A DNA stretch of 64,000 bases from Nitrososphaerales archaeon (GTDB lineage Archaea; Thermoproteota; Nitrososphaeria; Nitrososphaerales; CADDZS01): the NCBI GenBank assembly GCA_030041295.1, contig JASHOD010000039.1, forward strand, positions 1 through 64,000. Direction: 5' to 3'. Positions 33,402 through 42,618 of this stretch are shown here, in pieces. A model generated the notes under the pieces. The model saw nothing but the letters and a program-made list of their open reading frames with translations. It was not told where the DNA came from and did no database searches. The stretch's first letter is position 1. The number at the start of each line of letters is the position of its first letter. A program made the position numbers and the translations under genes.

Positions 33402-35567
33402 TTACTTCTTCGAAACCAACAAATCAAGCGGATGGACGACTTCGTACCTTGTCCCGTCGGTCAGTTGCTCGGTACATACGCTACTCTCCGTGGCGATGAA
33501 TTCGATAGAGTCGTCACCCTCAAATAATTCGAAGAGTGGTTTTCCAACCGCCATGGACAACTCGTAGCCGAGCTCGCCTTTCTTCAAGCCGAAAGTTCCG
33601 GCCATGCCACAACATGTTCCGGTTTCGATGATCTGAACATCGTATCCCTGCCTCTTTAGGGCCTCGATTGTGTCCTTTCCTCCGCCCAGCGCTCTTTGGT
33701 GGCAAGGGATGTGAAAACCAATACGCTTCCTCTGCTTCATAGATACGCTTTCTGAATTTGGTATTCTCTCTTTCAAGTTCGGATTCTTCAAAGCCAAGTA
33801 TTCAAAGAACTCAAACGAATGGGCGGCAACTAACTTACTTTCATCCGAGTACTCTAGTAGTTTTGGATAGACCTCCTTAAGGCAGTAAGTCGCGGTCGGT
33901 TCGGTCGCAACGACATCGTATCCCTTCGCTACGAATTTGCTCAGGATATTGATATTATGTCTCGCAACCTTCGTAGCTTCCCCTAGCTCGCCATAAGAAA
34001 TGTATGGCATCCCGCTGGCTTTCAGATTTGGAGGCAGCAAAACTTCGATCTGGTTTTCTTGGAGCAAATTGACTGCCTTTTCAGCTAGTTGCGGCTCGTT
34101 GTAATTTGCGAAAATATCTGGAAAGTAGATGATCCTTCCGCGGGGATTATCGATACTCTTCTTCAATTTTGGAAACCTCTTTTCAAAAGTGAGCCGCTCG
34201 AATTTCGGAAGTTTCCTCTTTCTCTCTATTCCGAGAAAAGTGTCCATAAAGGCCCTCGAGGGGCGGCTTTGGATGACCCAGTTCGAAACCGGCGAAGTTG
34301 CGCTCGCGACTTTTGCGAATTTATCAGATCTAGAAAGTACTCTGTTTGGAATGATCTGCCCGTTTTCCTTGACGTCTTCCTCCTTTACCTTCGCAATCAT
34401 CATGGGTATGTCGATGTCGGCGGGGCAAATCTCCCTGCACAGACCGCACGCTATACAGAGATGGGCGAATTCTCCCGCCTTTTCAAGCCCGTGTACCTCT
34501 TTCGTCCAAGGGATGCCTATCGGTCCCGGGTAGATGTAGCCGAAGGTGTGACCCCCAACCACCCCATAAGTGGGGCAGACATTCATACACGCGCCGCATC
34601 TTATGCAATTTAGAGCTTCTTTGAACCAAGGGTCACTCTTCATCTTGGAGCGTCCATTGTCCAAGACAATCACATGCATCTCCCTGTTCGGGTGGCCCTC
34701 AAGCGGTCTCCTCTGACTAATCAACGAAACATAGTTCGTGAGTCTCGTACCGGTGGCACTCACAGGGTGAGCAATGGCTAGGTTTAACGCGTCTTCAATC
34801 CTCGGAACTATTTTCTCCATGCCCACTATGACAACGTGGACGTCTGGGATGGAGCTCACGAGCCGCGCGTTCCCCTCATTTGTCTCTATGACAATAGTGC
34901 CGGTTTCTGCGACTGCGGCGTTTGCCCCGGTGATCCCAATCTCTTCCTCGAGAAATATTGGGCGGAGCTCCCTTCTAATCACCTTCATTATTTCATTTAG
35001 ATCGTCGGGCACCTGGGTCTTGGTAGAATTAGAGAGGAGCTGCGCGACTTCACTCTGGGACTTGTGAACTGCGGGAAAGACCAAGTGGAATGGCTTTTCG
35101 CGCGCGAGCTGGATTATCCTTTCTCCTAGATCAGTCTCGGCAACGTCAATCCCCTTTTCCTCTAAGTAGCGGTTGAGCTCTATCTCTTCGGTCGTGAGCG
35201 ATTTTGCTTTGCCGATTAATTTGGCATTGTGTTTTCTAGCAAGCTCGACGACATAGTCCACGGCATCGTTCCCGGTTTTTGCAACGAAGACCTTTGCTCC
35301 ATTTCGCTCGCAGCTTGAAACAAACTGTGCCATCAATTTGTCTAGGTTTGAGATCGACTCTGTCTTCACGCGCTTTACTTCATCAAAAAATGCTTCCGGA
35401 TCATCGAAACTTGATAGCTGAGAAGCTCTAGCTTTTCTCGAGCGCTGCGTGGCGGACATGAGCGCCCTGCTTCTCTCGAAGTGGGAAAGTGACTCTGCGA
35501 TCTTTACCTTTAGTGCGTTGTAGCTTTTTGGCACTTTGATACTACCAGCTAAAACAAATTTATTCAA
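33402..35567 (-). CDS. Fused LutB-LutA-like iron-sulfur lactate-oxidation protein
   Basis: A 721-residue fusion. Residues 50-305 are a LutB-type LUD domain (GITGANAAVAETGTIVIETN). Two 4Fe-4S motifs follow: Cys321/324/327/331 and Cys371/374/377/381. Residues 470-720 are a LutA/GlpC-like CCG region with PCH at 621-623 and CCG at 652-654. The first CCG site is degenerate: 515-526 reads LKASGMPYISYG without the Cys pair. In bacteria LutA, LutB and LutC are separate and oxidise L-lactate to pyruvate. Here LutC is encoded immediately upstream with an 8-bp overlap. Cytosolic, probably membrane-associated with an electron acceptor that is not encoded nearby. Confidence 0.85.
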   Translation of the reverse strand: MNKFVLAGSIKVPKSYNALKVKIAESLSHFERSRALMSATQRSRKARASQLSSFDDPEAFFDEVKRVKTESISNLDKLMAQFVSSCERNGAKVFVAKTGNDAVDYVVELARKHNAKLIGKAKSLTTEEIELNRYLEEKGIDVAETDLGERIIQLAREKPFHLVFPAVHKSQSEVAQLLSNSTKTQVPDDLNEIMKVIRRELRPIFLEEEIGITGANAAVAETGTIVIETNEGNARLVSSIPDVHVVIVGMEKIVPRIEDALNLAIAHPVSATGTRLTNYVSLISQRRPLEGHPNREMHVIVLDNGRSKMKSDPWFKEALNCIRCGACMNVCPTYGVVGGHTFGYIYPGPIGIPWTKEVHGLEKAGEFAHLCIACGLCREICPADIDIPMMIAKVKEEDVKENGQIIPNRVLSRSDKFAKVASATSPVSNWVIQSRPSRAFMDTFLGIERKRKLPKFERLTFEKRFPKLKKSIDNPRGRIIYFPDIFANYNEPQLAEKAVNLLQENQIEVLLPPNLKASGMPYISYGELGEATKVARHNINILSKFVAKGYDVVATEPTATYCLKEVYPKLLEYSDESKLVAAHSFEFFEYLALKNPNLKERIPNSESVSMKQRKRIGFHIPCHQRALGGGKDTIEALKRQGYDVQIIETGTCCGMAGTFGLKKGELGYELSMAVGKPLFELFEGDDSIEFIATESSVCTEQLTDGTRYEVVHPLDLLVSKK

Positions 35568-36081
35568 GTACTATCGCATGAACCTCATGCGGGCCATGCA
35601 CGCCTAAAACAGACTTCATCTCGATGTCTGAAGTTCTCGATGGGCCGCTTATAAGAGTGATCGTGGGTTTATCGTTTTTTGAAAGAACTTCCATCAAAGG
35701 TAATGACAACTCTCGCATTTTCCCAAGAATATTTGTTGCACTAAGGAGGACGATGTGAACTCTCGAGAGCGAAGAGAGCAACTTTGTCGAATCTTCGTAT
35801 GCGACCTCCACCAAGCAGCCCGTTTCCGCGACGGCAAAATCGGCCGTCGTTATCCCGACATCCGCCCCTCTTATGATATCAAGTCCGTTCTCGTCTTTTT
35901 GGGGATCATACAGCTCGGCCGATTTTATAGTAGTTTCAGTGGCAGCTACGCCGAGTAGTTTTAGGACTTCTCTTGTATAGTAACATTTGCCACCGCTTCT
36001 CTCGGAAATTATCTGCTCGATGATTTTGATCGCTTGAGCTCTTCCAGAGCAACGATAGATTTTGCCGGAAAGTTTTTCCAA
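35560..36081 (-). CDS. lutC: LutC-like LUD-domain protein
   Basis: A 173-residue LUD protein: TTADFAVAETGCLVEVAYED and LSRVHIVLLSATNILGKMREL followed by TLISGPSRTSDIEMKSVLGVHGP, with HEVHAIVLE at the C-terminus, are the typical LutC end. It is the first gene of the operon and overlaps the fused lutBA-like gene by 8 bp. It is required with LutA and LutB for lactate oxidation in bacteria; the same role is inferred here. Confidence 0.8.
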   Translation of the reverse strand: MEKLSGKIYRCSGRAQAIKIIEQIISERSGGKCYYTREVLKLLGVAATETTIKSAELYDPQKDENGLDIIRGADVGITTADFAVAETGCLVEVAYEDSTKLLSSLSRVHIVLLSATNILGKMRELSLPLMEVLSKNDKPTITLISGPSRTSDIEMKSVLGVHGPHEVHAIVLE

Positions 36082-36200
36082 CCTAGAAGCAAATTCGTCA
36101 AGGTATGTCTGATTAATGGAGGGCGTATCAATACTTGTCCTTGTTGTTGATTATGAGATTAACGGCTCTATGGTTTCAGGATAAGTATATTCGCATGGAG

Positions 36201-36755
36201 CTAGTGAGTCCAAGCTAGTTCGCTACTGAACCAAGCCCGTGCCTTGGGATCTATGCCCATTTCCCAAAACAGAGCATTGATCTCTCCGATATGTTGTAGC
36301 TGTTCTTCGACCATGTGCCAGACAATGTCAGCCGGGCAGGTGGTCATCGTATATTCTTTTGTTCCCTTACCAGATTCTACGGTACCATGAACTACGTAAG
36401 GATGACCGAGGTTATCAAGAGTAAGTGACTCCATGAATTTACGAGCACAATCATTAGCTCGCAGAGTCAGTGAACGCAACTCTTTTTCGTCAACTTCGCG
36501 GCCAACCCATGACTGGTCATCCTTCTTGCCCTGAGGGACGATTTCAAACCACCAAAAGTAATTCTCGATGATGTGGAGAAAAATATCTTGGATTGAGCTC
36601 CACGAAGCTTCGCGATCCTTCCTGCGCTCTTCGGGAGTGAGTCGGAGAATTGCTTCTAGATACTTGGATAGCGACTTTGAATTCCAATCGTTCCAAGCAC
36701 GTAACAACTCTAGCTCGTCAAATCGTTTTCTCGGAGTTTCCTCGGACAAAGACAA
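36201..36755 (-). CDS. DinB/YfiT-like metal-binding four-helix protein
   Basis: A 184-residue four-helix bundle. The metal-ligand pattern is an early His (FLHIIENYFWWFE) and the late pair in HMVEEQLQHIGEINALFWEM, as in DinB-fold proteins. Many DinB proteins are thiol transferases or remain uncharacterised. It stands alone, 119 bp downstream of the lut operon promoter on the same strand. Cytosolic, full length. Confidence 0.75.
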   Translation of the reverse strand: MSLSEETPRKRFDELELLRAWNDWNSKSLSKYLEAILRLTPEERRKDREASWSSIQDIFLHIIENYFWWFEIVPQGKKDDQSWVGREVDEKELRSLTLRANDCARKFMESLTLDNLGHPYVVHGTVESGKGTKEYTMTTCPADIVWHMVEEQLQHIGEINALFWEMGIDPKARAWFSSELAWTH

Positions 36756-36909
36756 ATTCAGCTCGTATGGAAATTTAACAACGAATCTTAAAAAGTAAAT
36801 GATTGATACTAGGACATTGTCTCTGCTTTGCGACCCCTCGATACACTAATTACATTGCGAGAGAAAAGCAAACTCGTCGTCGCCGAGAAAGAGGAAGGGA
36901 AAAGAGCGA

Positions 36910-37401
36910 ATGGAAATCAAATCTGTCAAGATAGATGTGCCAGAGGAATGTAATGTAATTTTAGGTCAGACGCATTTTATCAAGAGCGTTGAAGATATTT
37001 ACGAAGCCCTAGTCAGTTCTGTGCCCGGAATAAAGTTTGGATTTGCTTTCAACGAAGCTTCTGGGCCCTGTCTCACAAGGCACGAAGGTACCGATGAAGA
37101 GCTTCGAAAAGTGGCACGCGAGAAAGCTTTCGAAATAGGCGCAGGTCATGTTTTCATCATCTATCTAAAAGGAGCCTACCCGATCAATGTCTTAAATTCA
37201 ATCAAGAATCTTGGCGTTGTCTGTTCCATCTTCTGTGCTACTGCAAATCCTGTCGAAGTTATACTCGCTGAATCAGAGCAAGGCCGTGGCGTTATAGGCG
37301 TGATAGATGGATTCAGGGCTAAGGGGATAGAGAAGGAAAATGACATTAAAGCCCGTGAAGAGTTCCTTAGAAAGATAGGCTACAAACTAGGTCAAGCATA
37401 G
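36910..37401 (+). CDS. Adenosine-specific kinase (DUF355 family)
   Basis: A 163-residue protein of the PF04008 family. VPEECNVILGQTHFIKSVED, SVPGIKFGFAFNEASGPCL, GAGHVFIIYLKGAYPINVLN and CSIFCATANPVEVILAE are characteristic. Members bind adenosine or AMP and were described as adenosine-specific kinases. They are common in archaea. ATG is preceded by an aggaaggg ribosome binding site. Single gene, divergent from DinB. Confidence 0.9.
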   Translation: MEIKSVKIDVPEECNVILGQTHFIKSVEDIYEALVSSVPGIKFGFAFNEASGPCLTRHEGTDEELRKVAREKAFEIGAGHVFIIYLKGAYPINVLNSIKNLGVVCSIFCATANPVEVILAESEQGRGVIGVIDGFRAKGIEKENDIKAREEFLRKIGYKLGQA

Positions 37402-37461
37402 CGCTACCATTTCGCTTTCGTCTTGGCAAAGATTCGCCTGCTCTTTCGAGGCATCGAAACC

Positions 37462-37632
37462 TTAGGATATCGGACGTTTTCGTTTTGCTATTTCCGATTC
37501 GATTGCGCTGATCTTTTGAGGAATCTTGCTATCTTTGAAAAGAGAATAGTGCCATTTGAGTGTAAGAAACTCTTGGATTAATTCAGAAGAGCTCATTGTG
37601 TTAAGCTTCTGCTCGTAAGATTCCGAATCCAT
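37462..37632 (-). CDS. Small charged protein (56 aa)
   Basis: ATG at 37632 to TAA at 37462-37464 encodes 56 residues with a clean helical composition: SSSELIQEFLTLKWHYSLFK and KISAIESEIAKRKRP. An AT-rich tatgaatatatgaata element lies about 15-30 bp upstream, suggesting a promoter and a short leader. It follows the DUF355 gene convergently. Composition and promoter make a real small protein likely. No family recognised. Confidence 0.5.
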   Translation of the reverse strand: MDSESYEQKLNTMSSSELIQEFLTLKWHYSLFKDSKIPQKISAIESEIAKRKRPIS

Positions 37633-38605
37633 TTTGAGCTTCTATTCATATATTCATACAACGCAATATTAATCCAAATTAACCAGATTTTGATAAGAAT
37701 TCTTCTTTCCTTCTCCCATTAGGAAAAGATGAAAACCGGTCAAAATTGATGAAATATTGGAGGGCATGTCGATTCAAAGAGCGAACAAATTAACTCAAAG
37801 GTCCATGGTTGATTCAACTATCGATAGTCCTTTTGATGACTTCGATATTCTACTAGAAGTTATTTGAATTCTGAGATTTTCTACTCCAATTACAAGTTCA
37901 TCATTGAAACCGATATATTTCCCCTGCAGGAGAATCTTGCTTCACTTTTTTTAAATCGCCGTAAAGAATTTCGATTTTTGATTGGCTCTTCCTACTTCTC
38001 GTGTTTTTATCTGCGAGTCTACTAAGCAGGGTGCAAGCAAGGAAAGTTGCATTTAGAAGCTCGTATCTCATCATTGCAAGAAAATATGAGATATCCAAGT
38101 AGTACTTCTAATCCTGAGTCCCACTTTAGTGCCTTCTCACAAGTCTCAATATTCTTGTGGACTTTCGCATACTACCTTGAATTCGCCTTTTACCTACAGA
38201 ACGGCGATTACGAAATCTACGAATTTTCTAGGGCGCTATGAAGTCAGTATATCCATGCTTCTTGGCTTCTTCGCGCTGTTCAATTTGACCGATTTGCTAG
38301 CCAAACCCAAGATTCTGCTTCAATCGCGATACCTCATCTCAATATCCAAGAAATTCTTCTCAATTATAGTCCAAAATGTGTCCTGAGTATATTCATAGTC
38401 GTCTCTCGACATTATCAAATCATCCAGCGCATTCAATTTCTTGCACCCCAATTTGCGGGAATGTATGAAGGGGAAGCTGAAACGGGATTGATTTGTCAGA
38501 CTCGCTCTCGATTCAGCGTCTACTGCAAATCCCTCCACACTTTTCAAATTCACTATGGTTTCTATTATATCTCATGCCATGTGTTTTCGTTGATCTTTGA
38601 TTATA
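37633..38605. other. AT-rich region, possibly decayed genes
   Basis: About 970 bp with only short frames on both strands and many stop codons. A few peptides look weakly protein-like, for example a 33-residue plus frame near 37767 and a minus frame ending at 38320, but none has a credible start or motif. No tRNA or CRISPR repeat is visible. I read it as old, degraded sequence plus the promoter of the pentapeptide protein at its end. Confidence 0.4.
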
Positions 38606-38625
38606 AGATGCGACTTTCCGCATCT
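38601..38625 (+). promoter_or_regulatory. Promoter of the pentapeptide protein with 7-bp inverted repeat
   Basis: TTATAAG at 38601-38607 is a TATA-like box about 40 bp from the ATG. Overlapping its end is AGATGCG-ACTTTC-CGCATCT (38606-38625), a perfect inverted repeat. It occupies the space between TATA and the expected start near 38630, so it could be a repressor site or a hairpin at the 5' end of the leader. Confidence 0.5.
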
Positions 38626-38646
38626 CAGGGCGGTGGTATGAATTAG

Positions 38647-39942
38647 ATGAGAACTAATCTCAAAACGATTTTAGCTACCCTGACAGTCTTGTTACTAGCT
38701 CTAGGATTTCTAGGCTTCAGCGTCCCTATATCCAACGCTAGCGCGACTCATGCAACATCATCATCGTTCAATTTCAACAGCGTCAGCACAAACTGTGCTT
38801 TTCCGACGTTTCAAACGTATCAAAAACCAGCGTTAAACTCGACGTTTACCCTTACGGTAATCGCCGCTTCTGGTGCCAGTATCACATTCAATCAAGTGAG
38901 CATCCTCAACCTTCCTTCGTGTGTAGCATACGGAGGATTTGTAGCTCATGGCTCAGGTGACTATCTTCCTGACGACTATGGTAATTACACGGGCGTCCCG
39001 GTCTCTTATCTCGCTGAAATAGCGGGCGGAATGATCCCTGGACAAAATGTCATTGCGACCTCTGGCACGGACCTGTATCAGACTACGTACAACTACTCAG
39101 AAGTGATGCAAGGAACTGGATGGGGATACATATTCAATACCGCAACATGCAGCACGCCAAATGTATGCGACACGACAAGCGCTGCAGTCGGCACTTCTCC
39201 TCCTATTCCAATGTATCTTGTGGTAGCATACTTGTGGAACGGATCAAATATTGGGGCCTATTCATGTGTTGGTGTTCCAACACCTTGTCCTCATGGACCG
39301 ACCAGTTCAGGAGATGGTCCACTACGCACAGTCACTTTGGGCGCTAGCCCCGGATATCTTATCCAATATGGCGCGCCATGGAACAAAGCTGCTGCTATCA
39401 TTCAAATCACTCCTTTCACCAACTACCAAGCTTGTCCTTCGGTTCCGAACAACGGAGGAGCTAACTTGCGCGGAGCGGATCTCGAGTATTGCAATCTCGC
39501 AGGCTACGACTTGGCCGGCGACAATCTACAAGGAGCAAATATGCAATTCACTAACCTGACCGGTGCGAATTTGCAAGGAGCAAATCTGATGGGTGCCGAT
39601 CTCGCTAATAGCATTGCGCAAGGAGCCAACTTCCAACACGCCAATCTGCAGTTCGCAAGCCTCGAGGACACGGTACTGACTGGAGACAACTTCATGGGAG
39701 CAAATCTCCTAGGAGCAAACCTAGCCTTCGCCTATGCCCCAAATACAAACTTTAGCGGAGATAACTTGTTTGTGGCAAACCTATTCAGTGGCGTTTTCAA
39801 CTACGCCAACTTCGAATGGACGAATCTCATTTTCAGCAATCTCTCCTATGGCCAGTTCGAATACGCTAACTTTACTGGAGCAATCGCTTGGTTCGCAAAT
39901 CTGCAAGGTGCAAACTTTACAGGAGCAATAAATCCGCCATAG
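38647..39942 (+). CDS. Secreted protein with C-terminal pentapeptide-repeat helix
   Basis: A 431-residue exported protein. A signal peptide spans about 1-32 (LATLTVLLLALGFLGFSVP). Residues 40-270 are a Thr/Ser/Asn-rich beta region with Cys residues and glycosylation sequons. Residues 272-430 are pentapeptide repeats of the A(D/N)LXX type (GANLRGADLEYCNLAG, GANLQGANLMGADL, GANFTGA), which fold into a right-handed quadrilateral beta-helix. Outside the cell such a helix would be a stable binding or adhesive rod. A ggcggtggt ribosome binding site precedes the ATG. Extracellular pentapeptide proteins are unusual in archaea. Function unknown. Confidence 0.85.
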   Translation: MRTNLKTILATLTVLLLALGFLGFSVPISNASATHATSSSFNFNSVSTNCAFPTFQTYQKPALNSTFTLTVIAASGASITFNQVSILNLPSCVAYGGFVAHGSGDYLPDDYGNYTGVPVSYLAEIAGGMIPGQNVIATSGTDLYQTTYNYSEVMQGTGWGYIFNTATCSTPNVCDTTSAAVGTSPPIPMYLVVAYLWNGSNIGAYSCVGVPTPCPHGPTSSGDGPLRTVTLGASPGYLIQYGAPWNKAAAIIQITPFTNYQACPSVPNNGGANLRGADLEYCNLAGYDLAGDNLQGANMQFTNLTGANLQGANLMGADLANSIAQGANFQHANLQFASLEDTVLTGDNFMGANLLGANLAFAYAPNTNFSGDNLFVANLFSGVFNYANFEWTNLIFSNLSYGQFEYANFTGAIAWFANLQGANFTGAINPP

Positions 39943-40240
39943 ACTTGGAACTCTAAGAACAGCAACCCTGACGATAGAATAACAGGGTCAAGGCTAAAAC
40001 AACACGATTGACCGCGAGGGCGGCGAGAGGAAAATGAATTTTCCTCCGCCAATCTTACGGGCATAATTACACAGCGGGTGGTCATAAAAAGAGACTTCTT
40101 GAGCAGCAAAGGGTAGTGATTCGGGTCCTCCAGACGTGCTTAGGAAGAAGCAATAGAAGCGACACGTACCTATCGAGGAACTGGAAGAAAAGATCGAATC
40201 AAGGTAGTAGTAGATAGTGATAAATGTACGGTCAACCCAG
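39943..40240. other. Intergenic, no gene seen
   Basis: About 300 bp between convergent genes. No RNA gene or strong terminator is evident. The gene tails may share a transcription-termination region here. Confidence 0.3.
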
Positions 40241-42505
40241 CTAGGAGTAATACAGCATGTTGTAGTAGATGGCGAACTGAAACGGTGAATAAGCAAGGCC
40301 CTGAACATAAGGCTGCACGAAGAAGTACGTTGCCGGGTTTGGCAGCTGTATAATTGTCGCTAGCTGCGTAAAGATGTCGTAAGCCTGCTCTGTTTGTTGT
40401 ATCTGCAAAGTCAAGTTAGTTTCAAATGGGATTTCTTGCAGCAAATTAGTTAATGTTGCATTGTTCACCCAGTTTGCTTGATGAACGATAGTTGTTCCCA
40501 TATCGTAGAATTGCTGGTATATAGGATCAGAATAGTCCGCGCACCAGCCTACCCAAGACATTTGCGGCGAAGTCGATGGGGTTTGGACACCACACTCAGC
40601 GGTGCCACAGATGTAGCTCTCTGGAGACAATATGATGCCGATTTGGTATAGGCCGCTATTGAGTATCGAAATTGTTTGTTGCGTCTGCGCGGTTGCAGGC
40701 AACGGGGATTGGATTTCTAAGGAAGACAAAGCAATTCCCGCAGAGTCGCCCAGTTCAGACCCATTTGGAAGCGTAACGTAGAATCCGTTTTCCTCCCCCG
40801 CCTGCGCGACGAGTTCCAGTGCTAGAGTAATATTGTATGAGTACAGCGAAATGTTCTGGGGATTGTCCAGAGGTCCCCATCCAGGAGGTGCGGGAGGAAG
40901 GAACAACTCGCCCAGAGAAGTGCTATTGTATGTGTACTGTGCTTGCAGAATCTGCGTATAGTTAATTGCGTGGACTATTGCCTCTCTGAGCAAGATGCTG
41001 TTAGTCCATGGCGCCTGAGTATTTATTCCGATTCCAAAGTCGCAAAGAGGGTAACCTATATTGATGAATATTTGATTGAAACTGTATGAAGGAAAGTTCT
41101 GGTGAAAAGAGCTCCAGAGTTGGTTAAAATTAGCGATGGACGGAGCGACGATTTGTATTTCATTCGAAGTAAAGTTGGAAATCTCAGCACTCGGCAGGTT
41201 TCCGAATTCGATCTTAATCGTCGGTATTTGCGCTGGCTCTAGAACAGGATTCAAATTACTAACTCCCTTTCCCCAATAATTCGGATTCGCATTGAGTATG
41301 AGTAAACTATTGCCGGGTGCGGGCGGCGGATTTGTCTGATACATATACGGTCCGCTGCCCACCATCCCATTTGCACTAAACACAGGGGGAGAGGTGTTAT
41401 TGGTCACGCAGCTCGGATAGCAATCGGTCTGCTCGCTGACGTATATCGGATCGTCAACATATGATGGATCAACAATCGCTCCCCATTGATTTGGGAGATC
41501 GAGCAAGAACAGTCTGTAAGGCTGGATCAGGTTAATCTGGAACGTGGTGCTATTGAGAACGACGTATGCTTGGTTTGAATATGACATCACTGCCTCTTGA
41601 GTTGCGTTGCTTGAGTTGAAATTAGAGAGCATACCGTTGAGAAAAGCGATTACGGCGTTCTGATTATTTGCAACATGACCCGCGTTCACGACAGCTGCCC
41701 ATAGTCCATCAGGCAACTGATTACCCATTTGCGTCTCATCGCACGAATTTGTTACGTTAAGAGTTAATCCAGCGTAGTTTGTGATTCCTGAACCGTCAGG
41801 ATTATTCATGTACAACTCGCGGACAAAACTGAACCACGCGGTGTACGCATTGATCGTGTCGTTGTTGGAGAAATGAGTGTTTGGTCTCATTGTAAAGTTG
41901 TACTGCTCATAGTTGCTGCTTACACTCACATTCGATGCCAAGGCTGGGATGGTGGTCAAAGAGTTGATCGAATTTGTAGTGCTATTGTAAGGGTACGCCA
42001 CGAGTCCTTGGAACACATTCGCAAAATATCCATCCGTTATGAAGAATCCGACACCTGGATCTAACGAGTCGTATGTACCGATTGGTGATTCATCTACAAG
42101 CTGACTGCTGTTAGGAGCCGCCACCGAATCGCCTGCATTCGAGGTAGTGGACTCTGATACCGAATTGACGAAGGGAACGGAAGGAGGAGGAGCGAGACCG
42201 ACACTTTTCGGCGCGGAGGATGTAGTACTTTCATTAGGAATTATGCAAGGTGCTGACGTACTAATCGAGGAAGTGGTTCTTGATACAGTTGTGCCAAAAG
42301 TGATTCCCGATGCGGTTTGAGACTGGGAAGTCGAAGAAGAGGAGGAGAAAGATGAAGTCGCAGATCTGAAAGTTGAATACAGAGCTTCGTAACCGCCTAA
42401 TGCAACGATGATTATGATCACTACCAAAATGCTAATGGTCGCGCCTCGACTGATTGCATTCTTTAATCTGGGCATTCTTGAATTGTTTGTCGCAGAGCTA
42501 TTCAA
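40241..42505 (-). CDS. Family 5 extracellular solute-binding protein (Opp/Dpp type), orphan
   Basis: A 754-residue lipid- or membrane-anchored protein. A transmembrane anchor at about 22-44 is followed by a long Ser/Thr linker (about 48-110, typical O-glycosylated stalk). The SBP_bac_5 domain follows: ESPIGTYDSLDPGVGFFITD, ANVFQGLVAY, NDTINAYTAWFSF, GSGPYMYQTN, LREAIVHAINYTQIL. It should bind peptides, nickel or glycan-derived ligands. It is larger than the usual 520-600 residues because of inserts. No permease or ATPase gene is adjacent, so it must use a transporter encoded elsewhere. Confidence 0.85.
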   Translation of the reverse strand: MNSSATNNSRMPRLKNAISRGATISILVVIIIIVALGGYEALYSTFRSATSSFSSSSSTSQSQTASGITFGTTVSRTTSSISTSAPCIIPNESTTSSAPKSVGLAPPPSVPFVNSVSESTTSNAGDSVAAPNSSQLVDESPIGTYDSLDPGVGFFITDGYFANVFQGLVAYPYNSTTNSINSLTTIPALASNVSVSSNYEQYNFTMRPNTHFSNNDTINAYTAWFSFVRELYMNNPDGSGITNYAGLTLNVTNSCDETQMGNQLPDGLWAAVVNAGHVANNQNAVIAFLNGMLSNFNSSNATQEAVMSYSNQAYVVLNSTTFQINLIQPYRLFLLDLPNQWGAIVDPSYVDDPIYVSEQTDCYPSCVTNNTSPPVFSANGMVGSGPYMYQTNPPPAPGNSLLILNANPNYWGKGVSNLNPVLEPAQIPTIKIEFGNLPSAEISNFTSNEIQIVAPSIANFNQLWSSFHQNFPSYSFNQIFINIGYPLCDFGIGINTQAPWTNSILLREAIVHAINYTQILQAQYTYNSTSLGELFLPPAPPGWGPLDNPQNISLYSYNITLALELVAQAGEENGFYVTLPNGSELGDSAGIALSSLEIQSPLPATAQTQQTISILNSGLYQIGIILSPESYICGTAECGVQTPSTSPQMSWVGWCADYSDPIYQQFYDMGTTIVHQANWVNNATLTNLLQEIPFETNLTLQIQQTEQAYDIFTQLATIIQLPNPATYFFVQPYVQGLAYSPFQFAIYYNMLYYS

Positions 42506-42618
42506 TACTGCTAAGGAAATTAACTATTGTTACCAAGAAATTGCCTGTTTTGATCAAGCAGTACCAAGTGATACTCTTCTTTTTTTAACGAAATTTTTTA
42601 ATGCCAATTCGAACCTGA

